This document shows, piece after piece, positions 45,546 through 58,541 of a stretch of 64,000 nucleotides of DNA; within the stretch, counting starts at the first letter, position 1; the number at the start of each line of letters is the position of its first letter. The notes below the pieces were generated by a model. It made no database searches, was not told the DNA's origin, and saw nothing but the letters and a program-made list of their open reading frames with translations. Both the position numbers and the translations under genes were made by a program. This DNA is from Bryoerythrophyllum caledonicum (lineage: Eukaryota; Streptophyta; Bryopsida; Pottiales; Pottiaceae), in contig OZ020521.1 in assembly GCA_963971425.1 (NCBI GenBank), positions 3,040,501-3,104,500 of the forward strand, in the 5' to 3' direction.

Positions 45546-46929
45546 TTATGTAACGTGAAAGCACTGTGGGGCGTGTGCTCCTTGTGCTTCAAATTGTATA
45601 GTGGCTTGTTGCCAGTGTTGTGGATCTTGATATGTGGAGAGTTCTTGTTGTTTTGGAATCGCGTTGGTCTCGTCTTTCCTATAGTAATGTAAGATAAATC
45701 TGTGGGTCGGGGGGGTGTGGTGACTAATAAAGAAGCCTGTAGATATGGTATCCAGCCTTGCGATCTGGGGCAGATCTTGTGGCGTGAGACTTAGCTAGAT
45801 CTATGTGCCAACACTTGTTTCCAAACTTTTCAGTAAAGGCACATCATAGATCTAACACAAGTTTTACGTTCACTCCTCTATCCCCAAATCTGATGCTTGA
45901 GAGCCTCTTCCAATATGGTCTGCTTCCCGAGCCTCTCCTTCCTCTCAAATCTAAGATGTGTGGGGGCTCTCACCAATGCTAGCCACCTTTGGGTGCCCAC
46001 AATCTTGTTTATGAGACTAAGACCCACTTCCCCAAATAAAAATTTTTGGAGCTCACTCAACCATCTTTTTCCTTGTCGGCTCTCATCTACAATCCTTATT
46101 AAATATGGAAGAGCTTGGTGGTGTATAAAAAAAAATCTCACTAAGCGTGCAAGAGCTTTATAGTCTCTAAACCCAAATTAGAAGTAGTTGTCTTTGAGAA
46201 GGAAGGACGAGGAATCATGTTGTACCCAAAGGTTGGTTGTTTCCTTCATGTAAAGATTTCAAAGATTTGTTCTTTTAAGAACGTAATAGCTGTTCCTTGT
46301 AAGTCCAGTTTTGGATTAGATAATCGAGATTGTGCTTGCATAATTCAATCAAGTGTGTAGTGTATAGAAATTTAGAGACTGATGGCAATAGTTAGGGTTA
46401 GGGTTTTATCTACATTTCTTGTGATTTTAATGAGACTTGCTTGTATTGTATTTGTATGCTTAAATGAGGATTTGTATGCATTTAAGTGTGGGATTTGAGG
46501 ATTAAAAGATCTCGCCTTCAAGCACATTTTAATTTGTGCTTCTACATAGAATTTAAAATTTGTTAGTTGTCAATGTAATCTTTGTCTAATTTGATAAGTG
46601 TAAGCTTTAAGATTTAGATTAAAGTATGGAGGAAGATGGTAAACTTTTAGATGAGAGTGAGCCTTGAACATAAGAGATTTTTGAGGATGCCTATAGATTT
46701 TTGAGTTAAATCAATTTGTGAGACACACCTTTTCATTGTTAAATTATGAATCCAAATACGAATTTAGTGCTAAAAAAAATATTGATTTGATATTGAAAAG
46801 TTGAAATCCCACTATTAGAAGGTGAGAAGGACTTCACAACAATAGAATTTTCTTAAAAGTGCTACCCGAAGGTGAAAAACCAGTTTGACAATGGTGCTAT
46901 AAACGACAAAACTTTTTTATGCACGTGAA
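45546..46929. other. intergenic DNA with a fragment shared with RRF intron 8
   Basis: Positions 46103-46215 (TATGGAAGAGCTTGGTGGT ... TTTGAGAAGGAAGGA) match 42258-42350 in RRF intron 8. A minus-strand frame at 46141-45878 is open for 87 codons but has no assignable family. No gene is supported. Confidence 0.4.
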
Positions 46930-47135
46930 TAGACTTCCAAAAATCTCATACTCCCTTTCTTTGCACCAATTAGATGCACAACAATCAATGCTCTTAGGCC
47001 CTACCCCATGCAAACTAAAGCTCCCCCGTAGTACCCCAAGTTCCCAAAAAGTTGCCCGGTGGTTCCCCTACACCTTTTCCAAGCCAAGTCACCACGTGCA
47101 TGTGGTCCGAGTTACTAACATAAGACCCTAAGATT
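46930..47135. repeat. dispersed repeat, uninterrupted copy
   Basis: CTTCCAAAAATCTCATACTC, TTGCACCAATTAGATGCAC, CAATCAATGCTCTTAGGCCC and GTACCCCAAGTTCCCAAAAA run without interruption. This copy serves as the empty-site comparison for the nested element at 38657-39583. Confidence 0.6.
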
Positions 47136-47710
47136 TGGGGTGACATGCGGGGTCACACTCCTTTATTTATGGAAAACTCTTATGCATTCAATTTTTCAAA
47201 GGATACCATTAGAAATTCGACATATGGCCCTTCCCTTTCCTGTTCTGAAATTGTTTCAAAAGTATGATCGTTATAGAGTAGGAAGTGAAAAACACAACAT
47301 CGTGACACAGTCCTAGAAGTCTCATTTCCAAATTCAGCCACCATCATCCTCCGGCGTTGGTCCAACCTGCCCCCCTACTTTGCCGGTACGCCCACAAATC
47401 CCACTCAGCGTGCAACCGCGCTAATCTCCGACGCACGCTCTCAGCTAATCACACGAGCTCCATTGCACTCAGACAATCCGGTGCGTTGTTCGCCGCAGCC
47501 AGGCTCCCAGGAATCCAAAGCCATGAGGCAGCCGTGATGCCTCAGTGGCAACAACTACTCACAGGCGCCGAACCTAGTTACCTCGTCCAATGTGGATTCT
47601 GCACTAACATGGTGTGGGGGGAGGCAGGGTGAAGTGGGCGAACCAGGTGTTGTGGGCGGAGAGGGCGCAGCGGGGCGCAGTACAGCAGCGGTTGGGGAAT
47701 TCGGGATCTG
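47136..47710 (+). promoter_or_regulatory. PDV2 upstream region
   Basis: The interval becomes GC-rich toward the PDV2 start. Short frames here show no motif. It presumably holds promoter and 5' UTR. No specific element could be assigned. Confidence 0.4.
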
Positions 47711-49129
47711 ATGGAGCCGGATGATATTGGGGTGGTGATGAGCCGTGCCAGTGAGCTGCACGGCAGCATATGCGATGCCATCGACAGAGTGACGCAGTCG
47801 CGGTTCTTAGGGAACGGGTCGTTGCATGTGTTCGACGACGATGACGACGAGTTGCCCGGGAGCTCCACGGAGGAGGAGGTGCGCAGCCTGGAGGGCATTC
47901 GGGATGCGCTTGAGGTGCTGGAGACGCAGCTGGTGTCGCTCCAGGTGGGACACCAATCGCTCGGGTTTCTGGGTTTCTAGGGTTTGCAACTTGGTGTTTC
48001 GATTTCGGAGGAGTTTCGAAGCTGGGGTTTCATTTTCTGGGTGCATCTTCTAGTCAGTTCGTCATCCAATTCAACGCCTGCCATTTTGGTTTTCCGACAT
48101 TTGAAGCCCTCTCCCTTTCTGTTTGTCTGTTTTTTTTTTTCTCACTCTGGATTCCGCAATCTTCAAAGAGCCATTGGTAGATCTCTCGACGATGTAGTGG
48201 TTTGCAATTGAGAACGAGGCTGTCATTGGAATTAGAGGCTGTCATTGGAATTAGCCCGCTCGAGGTCTTCATTTTAGGAGCCTCACTCCAATATGACCAT
48301 CATAGCGGGATGATGATTTTGTTTGCAAGGTCAAATTCCGCATGCTGACTGACGGTGGATATTTGCTGGCCCCCAGAATGTGCAGCAGCAGCAGCGGATT
48401 CGGAAGGACGCAGCGCTGGCAGAGCTGGAAGAGAGCAGAAGAGTGCTCCTGCTGCGGCTGAAGGAGCACGACGGGCGGGAGATGCAGGTGGTGGAGGAGG
48501 CCATGACGTTCGCAGGGGAGCCGGTGAAGAAGACGGACGACCTGCCGCTCCCGCCCTACCTGCACCCGGTGTCCCCGTCGCCCTACAGCGAGTCACCCGT
48601 CTTCCGGACGTCCAAAGCCCACGAGAAGCCGAACCTCGCCCGGCAGCTGGATGAGCACCGGCGCTCCTTCAACAGCAGCCTCTTCCTGGTGGACGAGCCT
48701 CCGTCCTCCACCGACCCCGCACCACCCAAGCCCCTCCTGGGCCGCACCGAGTCCATACACCTGGAGCACGAGCCCGCTCCCCCTTCGAACCGCCTCACCA
48801 GGGTCGTCACAGGCCTGCTCAGTTTCACAGGAAAGACGCTGCTCGTTGCTGTGTCGGTGGTTGCATTCGTGGCCGTGTCAGAGTTCAATCTCAACCGCAG
48901 GAAGCCTCAGAAGGGCCCAACCGTGGAGGAGGTGAAGCCGAAACCGAAAGCAGCAGTAGTGCCAGAGCTGGAGTCGAAGCCGAGGGTAGTAGCGTCCATT
49001 CTGGAGTGCCCTGCAGGGTACAAGCGGATAGAAGACGATGGGATAGTCAAGTGCATAGTGAAGGAGCGCGTGGAGCTGCCGTTTCCTCGCAGCCTTAGCA
49101 TTCCAGATGTCTTGCATGGCCGTGGGTGA
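47711..49129 (+). CDS. PDV2: plastid division protein PDV2
   Basis: Two exons (47711-47944 and 48377-49129) join at CTCCAG/AATGTG to 328 residues, against ~307 in Arabidopsis. Features in order are an N-terminal region with a run of Asp, a coiled coil (GIRDALEVLETQLVSLQ, then a Gln/Arg-rich helix ~residues 62-110), the TFAGEPV / LPLPPYLHPVSPSPY motif, and a Pro/Ser-rich linker. One membrane span follows (LLVAVSVVAFVAVSEF, ~residues 230-247), then a C-terminal segment with ECPAGYKRIEDDGIVKCIV and KERVELPF. It ends in Gly, as PDV2 does. In Arabidopsis, PDV2 in the outer envelope binds ARC6 through this C-terminal tail and recruits the dynamin ARC5. The second exon is strongly GC-rich. The gene is convergent with Ku70. 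Confidence 0.9.
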
Positions 49130-49834
49130 CATTTTTGATGAGCAGCGACTACTGTAGTATATTAACTCCACTTACCACCATTCTTGAATATAAAATAGAT
49201 ATGGGAGCGCATGATGAGTTTTGGTAGATTACGGTGGCCGCGTTTTGAGCTGCCGTTTGATGACATGACACTCCCCGGTTGTATTGCTGTTGGAGCGAAC
49301 TTGTTGTGTTGATTGACCTGTAATTATATAAACACGTTCAGGATTAATTTTCCAAGATTTATAACCGATGCTATGCATAATAAGATGGTTAGTTTATATT
49401 ACATTAGCGACACAGGGAAAATTTGTAAGCTAGCAGCTCAAGTTGGAGGCATCTTCGGGAATGAGACTTACAGTGAAGATCTTTCAGAAAATCCTTACCA
49501 CGGGCTAGTGCAAGTGATAGTGCTCGAACAATGCCCATCGTAGATTGCGGCATTAGAAGACTTCGGTTTCCAACCTATGAGAACGGGCTTGCAAATTCCA
49601 CCTTAGACGTGAGATCATTAGTATGATGAACATAAGTCCATTCTGAGGGTTGTGATACGATAACTTGGATAAAATTTTCAAATAAAATGGCCCTTATCTA
49701 AACAGATCATAAGGGGATGGCAGCATGTTTTTTACATCGTTCACATACCAATGCATCAATGCCATATGATGTAAAACATTCTCTGAAAAGCATTCTATGT
49801 ACAATATCCACCTCCAAACAAGTGGAAACGGACC
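49130..49834. other. convergent 3' spacer between PDV2 and Ku70
   Basis: About 700 bp with no gene or repeat, presumably holding both 3' UTRs. Confidence 0.45.
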
Positions 49835-52800
49835 TCACTTGCCCAGGTGCGTGAGTATTCGGTTTATTAGGATATCCTTTTTGCCTGCCAAGGGCAGTTT
49901 ATTTGCTCTCAAGTAAATTTTGAGTTGCTCCGTGGTGAGATCCTTCAACTGCAATACAAACCAAAAGCCACCGTTTAGTTTAAGTAACAAACATAACAAA
50001 TATTCGATGTCCAGGTTGAATGCGACTCCAACTAAAAAGTATGCTCGTCCGTTTGCTTTCATGGAGATACTAGGTAAAGTTCAGAATGGCAGCAATTTGG
50101 AACCAACGTCACTCAGATTGAAGGTGAACATCATTCGCACCTTTCCAGTGTCAGCAAGCTGTGCCCAGTTATACTCCTGAGATTCTGTGGAAGCCAGGTC
50201 AGCAGCTGCTTTGCGCTTCTGTGAAGCTGCACTACCCCTCTCTTTTGCAGCCGCAGCTTCTCTTTCCTCCTCATCGTGATTTTCCCCAAAAACCCCGTTC
50301 TTGAAAATCTTCACGAAAAATTCGGCACTGCGGTTTCAAGGAAACAGATATCAGAGATAGTGATCATAATTTTAATGGTGAAGGTAAACCAAACATCTTA
50401 CAAAACGAAAACAGACGTCACAATATTGGGAAGTTTGAAGGAGGAAATAAAGATGAATTCAGACTAGCAAAAAGCTATTGCGAATATAGTCTACAGAATA
50501 GAACACATGCCGTTCTGCGAGCTTAGGATCGGGTAAGGTGAAATCCTCCGTTGTTGGTAGGTTATCTTCATCCTGTTCAAGTGCCACTGTCTGGAGAGTT
50601 GCGTACTGTTTCTGCAAAGCTGCCATGCACGAAAATACACGAGTATGGTATCAATATTTTCTATCACCGTTCCCCCCACAACACAAAATGTTTCAAAGTA
50701 CCTTTGAATGCGGTTAATGGTTCTCTTTCTAAGCCTGACTTGGTATCAGACCAATCGTTAATGATAAACAGATATGTGACCAGATCAAAAGACACGATAC
50801 TCTCAAACCGAACCCAAAAGAAAATGTCCTCTTCCGACACTAAGATAGGTAGTTGTCACACTAAAAAGGAAAAGTCAAAATATTCTCCGAGGTTCTGATA
50901 TACCAGATATAACAAGGAATTATTGACATAACAGTTTTGCTGTACCTGGATCTGGACAGTAACCAACTGAATAGTTTTTCAAGTGTAACTTCCTTATCAT
51001 ATCCGTCGCCATAACTATTTGCTCGCTAGAAGCACTCGGAACTGAAGAGATGCTTGCGTGATACTGCACAGCCATGACACTGTCGAGATTAGAACAATAC
51101 GGCAGTACTTTCTTTCAAGCAGGAGAGAATAAACGCAATTCTTTCTTTCAAGGACGAAAATAATCAAACTCATACAAATTGGAATAATGACAGAGCAACA
51201 TACAACATGCATGCCACCGTGCGCTTAAATTAAGAGACTAAAAAGCAACTAGTATCAAATAACTTCATAAAAACCCCATTCTAAATATATGAACTCTGCT
51301 AAGGAGGTGGTCACTACTCGACAATGAGACAAAATCACCAATGCATTATGTCAGACCTTCTCTGCGGGGCGAATATCATCCGAATAAGGCAAATGAATCA
51401 TATTCATGCCGTTTGGAAAATCTTGATTGTCACTTTCTTCCTACACAAAAAACAACCCAATCATTTCACATGTGATTGCTTCGATACCATCATATCACTT
51501 CATTATCCAGCCGCCGAAATAGTTTGATCAGACATAATATGAAACCTCCAGCAATAGAAAAAGACATTGCCATCTGGTTGATGGGAGAAAGTGCAACACA
51601 ATTGAAAGCTTATTCAGCCTACCTGTGCGACTAGTGCGACCAATTGAGATGTTGCTCGTCCTGACAGGAAAGCGACGGCATATCTGCATAGTAGAAAATT
51701 TCAGAATATGTTATTGATAGCATGAATACCTTAGCACTTGAAACCCAAGTTATCTCATACTCGAAAAGAGCATTAAATCTCAACGTAGCATAGTGACATA
51801 GGATAGTAAGAACCTACTTCTTCAGACGCACCATAGCTCTGTGTAAGGCGATAAAAGCGCATGTGCTTCCCTTCACAGCCTGCAATGACAATATTGAATG
51901 ATCCTTTTTTTTATATTGTGCTTGCATAATCAGAAGTTAGGGTGAGTGAATAGATGACTTTGTGGTCAGTTAGTCCTCAATCAAAGATGGTCATTAGTCC
52001 AACATGATATTGTCAATCGTGATACTAACGCCAGCCATACGAACAAGCCACCAAAATCAAGAACTAATACCTCTTCATCAGGATATATGAAAGTTGGGGG
52101 CCGCAAATTGTGGTACGGTTGTAGACATGCCAAAGACTTAAATCCCAACAGTCGAAGTTGAACATCTGATATTTTCTTGATTTCAGAGACCTCGTCCACA
52201 GAAAATACGACCTTCTCCCTGCAATAGACAAGATTCAAGAGAAATGGTACAGGTTTATCTTGCGAACAACTTTAAAACTGTCCATCACTCATTCACAACC
52301 AAATCTGCTGTGACCAATGACGATCAGCATTATAAAATGCAGATTTGTACTCACCCTTGATATTCTTCAAATCTCTTCAGAGGTTCGTTCATTAATGAGC
52401 CGGTGTCAGAACATATAAAAGTCCTTTCGGTCTGCACGTCAAATAATTCACAAGCTTAACACCACAGTTTTAAATCAGCTCTGTGTGAAGGCGGTAGATT
52501 TTAGAGCCCAACTATCAGTAATCAAGTTGAATACAAGGCAAAATAATGGAGGACACACCTTGAGGGGTTGATTGGTGAGCGAATCCACAAAAATGTGGGA
52601 AGCTGCACAAAAAAAATTTCAAAATCATTGTTTACGTAGTTTATATGATTTTCAAACTACAAACAACTAACTCAGATGTCGTTAGAAGATTTCCCTAATT
52701 AAAACGCTGTACATTGTATATCCGAAGACTAGCATGTCAACTCATTTAAGATGTCAGAATCTGAAAGGAGTAAGCAAACCCTACATCTCCAGATAATTGA

Positions 52801-55623
52801 GCCTGAACCACGTAGTTGGAATTGAAAGCAAAAACGTATCTCCTATGTCTGGTTACCGTCAATTTGATACACCTCAACAAAAATGGAAAATAATTTACAT
52901 GACACTGAGCTGGTCGAGATCGTTACGTGGTACTGAGGGGCGTATCATAGCATATGTCCTTAGTGCAATCTCGGTACCACTTGCAACTGTCAAGAGCATC
53001 TTGCGTACAACACGTTTCTTGTACATCCTTTTCTTCAACGTAGACTGGAGGTCTTCAAGCCTACGCAATCATGAAAATATTAAGCATTACATGGTTTATC
53101 AGAAGTTTCTAAGATATATCAACTGCGACTTACATGGAAGCTGGGTCCGCGTTTTCAAATGCATCCACATCCGCCTCATGCAAAATTTGCTGTCAGGCCA
53201 CATCACCAGAAGAACGGCTTAATCAATACATTGTGCAGAGAACTGACCAAGTATATGCCGTAAAACGATAAGATGCCGGAAACATGAAAAATACCTAGAT
53301 TTTTAAACATCTGGCCTACATATGTACATGCATAAAAACAGCCGAGGAGTTGCATCTCACATTATAGAAGATGTGCACGTCAAATAATTTATCGGGAGTG
53401 TTCAAGGGCAGCAAGTCCAAGCTTATGCCCAAATCTGTGGCATCCTGTCAAGTAAACACATCAAACGAATATTCAGACCCATGTCAGGCCCGAAAGAACA
53501 CAAACTGATACTTTAAGGGAGGTGGATGCTGCATTTTCAAGTTCTTAAAAACAGAAGTAACCAAACATCCGTCTGATCAAGGTTCCCAACGTCTACAATG
53601 GAGAAATCAAACGACTTGGGACGATGCCATCACGAAAGTGGTCCTAGCAATGTTACAGGAAAAAATGACCAGAAATTGTGATTTGTGACAAGGTTCTAAA
53701 GCCAAATTGGTTACGCCAAACTCTAAGACGTTAGACTTGAGACCTTACTTGGGCTTTTTGGATGATTAAGCGCTTCCATTCCTTTTCTAAGAAAGAATCA
53801 TTGACTTCACTGAATGGATCGTCGTTGTTCGTGATGAGCCGCACAATCTTTGCCACATTCTTTGCACTGTTGTTCACAAAATCTCTGGTAAGAGCAAAAC
53901 CAATGTGCCCTTCTATATACAAAACTATACAGGTCATTTACAAAGAAGCAAGGTCCAGCTGACGACATATCCCAAAAAAAGACCAAAACAGAGGAAAATG
54001 AGGAGCATCTAATCCTGATGTTCTACTTTAAAGTCGTTGGTTCTAACTTCATGCGCTCACGATACTCAACGAATAAGAAGATAAGAAGAGTACCCTGAGC
54101 GGAGCATAGCCGTAACCACCCAAATCGCATCGTACAAAGGAAGCTGCTTCGCATTTGCTGCTAATGTGGCTTGACTCCCAATGTCCTTCTGAAAGTTTTC
54201 TGCAAAATAACTTCAGATTTAGACAATCTATACATGACAAGATTAACTTCAGAAAATGGGCGTAGTGCTAAACTGATGTAAACCATTGTCATCAAAGCAT
54301 TTCGCTTTTTCAGAAATACAGTCTCCGACTGTTTGATGAATGCCTCGCCATGTAATAGCAGAGATGAAAAAGTTTTACTACAGCTACCAGTTTGCTGACT
54401 ATCGAACTTGCATGTAAGCTAATATGATCAAGTGCTTCAATGCATAAAAATAGGAACCGTGAATACCATGGAGTGAACGAAAATTTCTGATAAGCTCCGC
54501 TGATAAGTCATCAACCTCCGACCACACGTACACACCGTCTGCCTCCTGGATATTCTTTTTTTTCAACTGTTGGCATCAAAACAAGTCACTTTTAGACACA
54601 AAGTGAATGAGTTACGATAAAGCAGAAGAACTGGCTCGTATTTGAGCTGGCCATAAGAGCTTCAATATGCTGAATTTCTCTCTTGTTCACTCTAATTTTG
54701 GGTACATATTCAGCAAGCTATTAAATTTGAAATCTAGAGAACGAAAAGTGGACTATTGTAAATTAAAAGGAGGTTCTGACCGTGTTGAAAAAGCAAATTC
54801 CAACTTTGTCATCGCGTGCAAGAATTCTTCTTTTCAAGTCCTCCTCGACAGCCTTCATCACCACTTTCAAGCATGTGTCCTGAAAAAACAAACAAGGCAA
54901 TTTAAAACTCACTAGACAGAAGTAGAATAAAGAAGATGGCACACTCCAAAAACTGTGATCCAAACAGGAGGCTTATAAGCTAAATTCTAGTTGCCAAGAC
55001 ACAAAATCTGTTTCTCATCTTCACATCATGGGCAAAGCTTCTAACCCCTTTCTCAAACGGCATCATCATGTCGCAACCGGCATCAATAAGGTATACCACA
55101 TGCTCCTTGTTCGCCAGACCATCCTGCACGTAAATAAGAAAAGCTTCAGTTGAAATGCAATTATAGACATCACTTTCCTCTGAAAGGACTGCATCGATTT
55201 TGCACTAGAAGTTTCCGAAGTGAGAAGGTTCTCAACAAAGACTTTACAAGAATCCTGCAAAAGTGTGCAGATTATCCTGAAGATGGACAAGACGAAAATC
55301 ACATAATACGGCACCATGGAAATTTTACAAAAGCTTCCCACATAGCAATCGCACGGTGTTGCAACTAGAAGACTACTTGTGTCAAAAACATTTCATACGA
55401 TTATGAAAATAACTCGATTCATGGACACTGGATTTTGCAATAGGTTAGAAGCAGAAAATCAACTTGGAAATAGTAAATTGAAGGTTTCTTCCAAATCCTT
55501 GAGATCTCATTCTTAAATTCAAAATTACTGCATGGACAAGAAGAGGTAACATACCGCATCGTAGTTAAGCTCTTCCTCTTCCTCATCGTCCTCGAACAAC
55601 CGACTTCGAGTTCCCAAATCCAT
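49835..55623 (-). CDS. KU70: Ku70 (XRCC6) DNA end-binding subunit
   Basis: Nineteen exons close in frame to 623 residues (Arabidopsis KU70 ~621). The approximate exon starts on the minus strand are 55623, 55123, 54879, 54566, 54199, 53884, 53444, 53189, 53060, 52602, 52431, 52218, 51879, 51683, 51440, 51063, 50619, 50327 and 49948. The N-terminal vWA-like domain has HVVYLIDAGCDMMMP, DDKVGICFFNT and LITNNDDPF. The Ku core/beta-barrel has RTYAMIRPSVP, TERTFICSDTG, RLLGFKSL, HNLRPPTFIYPDEE and MNMIHLPYSDDIRP. The C-terminal SAP domain is LTTEQLKIYLRANKLPLAGK (exon 19). With Ku80 it forms the ring that binds DNA ends for non-homologous end joining and telomere protection. The exon 17/18 junction uses a less typical donor, GTTCTA near 50504, and is the least certain. 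Confidence 0.93.
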
Positions 55624-56565
55624 GGGCTACAAAGAAAGGTGGCCCTCGATTAGCCCTAAGCACTTGGAAGTCGAAACAAGAGGCAGCTCCTAAACAGAGC
55701 AACACTAGACTTAGTAGAATAAGCAAGAGGACAGGTTCACTTCTAGGAAAACAAATCGCGAAGGGGAGAGATAAACATGCCTACTCATTCACAAAACACG
55801 AAAGGTTCCAATGCTTCAAATATTAGGGACGCAAGTAAACCTAATTATCCAGATCAACCTAATCAAGAATGTAGCAAGCACATCCGTTGCAACAGATTTC
55901 CCGACAGAATCCACTATTCAGTAGAGCATCTAAAAACAAACCAGACTAACGACTTTAATCCTTCAGAAATCACGACAGAACCGAAATTCAATAACAGGCA
56001 AACATCAAGAAACCACATCATTGCACCAAAACAGAAGCGCTACTTCATGATCCGAACCTCAAGAAAGTAACTCAGCTACAACAAAACTGAAAACAAGCAC
56101 CGTCAAGCTACGCTTCAGAAAAGAAAAACATATCACACAATTGCACACTGCTTCAACGCACAGGTAAGATACTTAAAACAGGAAAAGAAACAGAAAAAAA
56201 AAAAAACCTCAAAGCAGTGCCGATGGTCCTCAAACACGATCGCCGACCGCTCTACAAGCGTTGCGGATTCCAGGCCCCGTACGCCGTTCCTTGCAGCGCT
56301 TCACACGCGGAATCCAGGCTCCACGATACGGCCTCCAATGGCACGTTCTGAAGCTCCACAAAATCGCCGCAAGCGCTCAAAACAAGTGAGAAGAGGCTGG
56401 TTGAGAAGCGAAAAGAAGGGGGAAGGTGAAGAGCGGTGGTGCAGGGTAATAGTGGCGATCGGACACCATAGCTTGCAGCTGCAAAATGAAGAGGAAACGA
56501 AGTGGAGCTTGAAGATGAAGCTTGAAACTCTCTCTTGAGTCCAGTTTTCGCAGAGACGACCTAAA
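55624..56565. promoter_or_regulatory. Ku70 upstream region
   Basis: No gene is supported. The plus frame 55777-56070 and the minus frame 56720-56301 lack motifs. The region from 56200 is GC-richer and may contain the Ku70 transcription start. A purine-rich A-run lies at ~56192-56206. Confidence 0.4.
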
Positions 56566-56685
56566 TCCGTCACTCCAAAGTCCGCCACTCCAAAGTCCGT
56601 CACTCCAAAGTCCGTCACTCCAAAGTCCGTCACTCCAAAGTTCGTCACTCCAAAGTCCGTCACTCCAAAGTCCGTCACTCCAAAG
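56566..56685. repeat. 15 bp minisatellite, 8 units
   Basis: Eight tandem units of TCCGTCACTCCAAAG with only two substitutions (units 2 and 6). Because 15 is a multiple of 3, the minus strand stays open and reads a repeated Asp-Phe-Gly-Val-Thr. I see no evidence that it is translated. Confidence 0.95.
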
Positions 56686-56749
56686 GTTCCTATACTGTCA
56701 GCTCCCTTTAGAACAGCCATGTTTGTTCTGCTTGTTATCGAAAAAATAT

Positions 56750-57141
56750 TTTTTTTTCCAAAAAAGAAAAGAAAAATAATAATAATAAAACATTTGTTCG
56801 AAATTTAAAAAAAAATTGAAATAATAAATAATAAATAAAATAAATAATAAAATTTTAATTAATTGACAATAGAGATTTGAAGGATCCAACGGAGGAATCG
56901 AATCCGGCCCTAGATGGGAGTTTGGGCCAATCCAAACCTCGTCCCGATTGCTCCTTTGGGGCCGGAAGATTTGGCGCCAAAACCATGCCACCTAAGGCGA
57001 CACGTAGGATGAAATGTAGTTCCGGCTGGCCCCAAGTATAAAGCTCTTGGGTTGGATTTTGAGAGATTGAGAGACCCTATTGGTTGAAACTTGGAGAGTT
57101 CTGGCCGGCCCTCAATCCGGCCCCAAGTATAAACCGGCCCT
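56750..57141. mobile_element. truncated copy of the GGTTTACA-type TIR element
   Basis: The right ~280 bp match 39310-39583 closely (GGATCCAACGGAGGAA, CCTAGATGGGAGTTTGGGCC, CGACACGTAGGATGAAATG, TATAAACCGGCCCT at the end). The left terminus is absent. The AT-rich part before 56865 resembles 39240-39300. Confidence 0.75.
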
Positions 57142-58541
57142 AAGAGAGGCTCTTATATTGAAGGGAAACTCAGTCTGGAAATGTGCAAATGTAGAATACT
57201 CCTGTGCAAATGTAGAATACTCCATTCATACATTGACCAGATAAGGGTTAACCTTTTAAGGACAATAGGCCTACAGGTGGTCACTTCAAATTGGAAGTAA
57301 TCTACAAATAGCTTTATCGATAGTTCATCACGGTTTGATCCGCAAACTCTTGGGTGGATCTACGTACTTCCGATGAATGTAGTTAGACAATGCATCGCAA
57401 TCCAATAGATTTGCTAGAAAGGAAATTCAGTGGGAGCGGAGTAGAATTTACATGGTATTTCGGCATATGAAATGCTCTCTCAATTTGTGATTGTTGAGTT
57501 TTGCAGGTGGGCCATCCGCATGGGGTAAGTGCTGCACAAGTTTTTGCGATCCACTGGAAGGATTCCGCATTGGACCATGATCCCGCATTGGACCATCAAC
57601 TCTTTCAGGAAAAGGTATATACGCCACGTACGAATACATTGTTGGCGTTAACGGGTTAAGAAAAGTGGGCAATCTAGGAATTTGATGTTTTCAATAAATC
57701 CTCATCAGTCATCTCTCGAGGAGAAGTCGATGTTCATTAGTGGGTGTGCACTACATTCGAGACGGGTTTTCAAAGATTGACCCCTGAAGGACCACGACCA
57801 ATTCCACTCCAAAACGAGTCCAAAACTGCCACTGCACAAAGAGGCATGAAGATCACATCTGAAAGTAAAATTTTGGACTTTTAAGCATAAGATCTTTAAA
57901 TAGACTTTTGTATTGTTTTGCTTGTAGTGCACCGCATGGATATGGAGGTTATAGCATTTGAAATGGAAGAAAAAGGGTTTTTTCCCCCTTACCCAACAAT
58001 GTGTGAAAATATTTGACTTGGATTAAAATGATTTTTTACACTAAAGATGAGAAGTCATTGTTGACATCTTTAAAGAAGGTAATATTCTTTTACATGTATG
58101 AAAAATCTTAACCCTTCAAGGCCAATCAACCTGATTCCAGTGTCAATATCTACCCGCCGGCTACATCCCAGAAATGCTAGAGACGACAAGAATCGGGTCG
58201 CTCTGTGTTAAAGGGTCTTGTCAATAGAAACTTCTAGCTAAAATAATGGAGCTGTCCGGAGGCCCCAGTGTTGCACTTAGAATAGCACTTCCTTCTTAAG
58301 GTCCAGAGTGAAAAAAATGGATCTTAGGGTTTAAGGGTTCTCTTGGCTTTCGCAGGAGAGACAGAAGAAGGTTGTCAAAATGAATGGAGGACGGCAATCT
58401 CGCTGTGGTGTGTGTTCTCTTTGCTCTCACATCATTGAAAGGAAAATGGTGTGCAGCTTATCGAGACATTGAGGGAGAACACATGATAACAGACATCTCT
58501 TTTGGTGGAACAGATCAAGAGACTGGTGAATCTTCACACTC
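57142..58541. other. intergenic DNA with TTAACCC-family fragments
   Basis: A tandem pair of TGTGCAAATGTAGAATACTCC lies at ~57180-57222. The segment ~57775-58110 starts like the ~950 bp family (GACCCCTGAAGGACCAC) and contains ACCCAACAATGTGTGAAAAT, a truncated copy. The last ~200 bp are probably promoter and 5' UTR of the pseudouridine synthase. Confidence 0.45.

Noticed and set aside
45878-46163. Overlapping 87-88-codon frames on both strands, possibly a transposon gene piece
   Set aside because: No conserved family motif could be identified and the surroundings contain no supporting exons.
49313-49543. 76-codon plus-strand frame after PDV2
   Set aside because: It lies in the convergent 3' spacer, with no motif and AT-rich composition unlike neighbouring exons.
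56301-56720. Minus-strand frame with a repeated Phe-Gly-Val-Thr-Asp pentapeptide
   Set aside because: It arises from the 15 bp minisatellite. The flanking sequence shows no gene structure, so translation is not supported.
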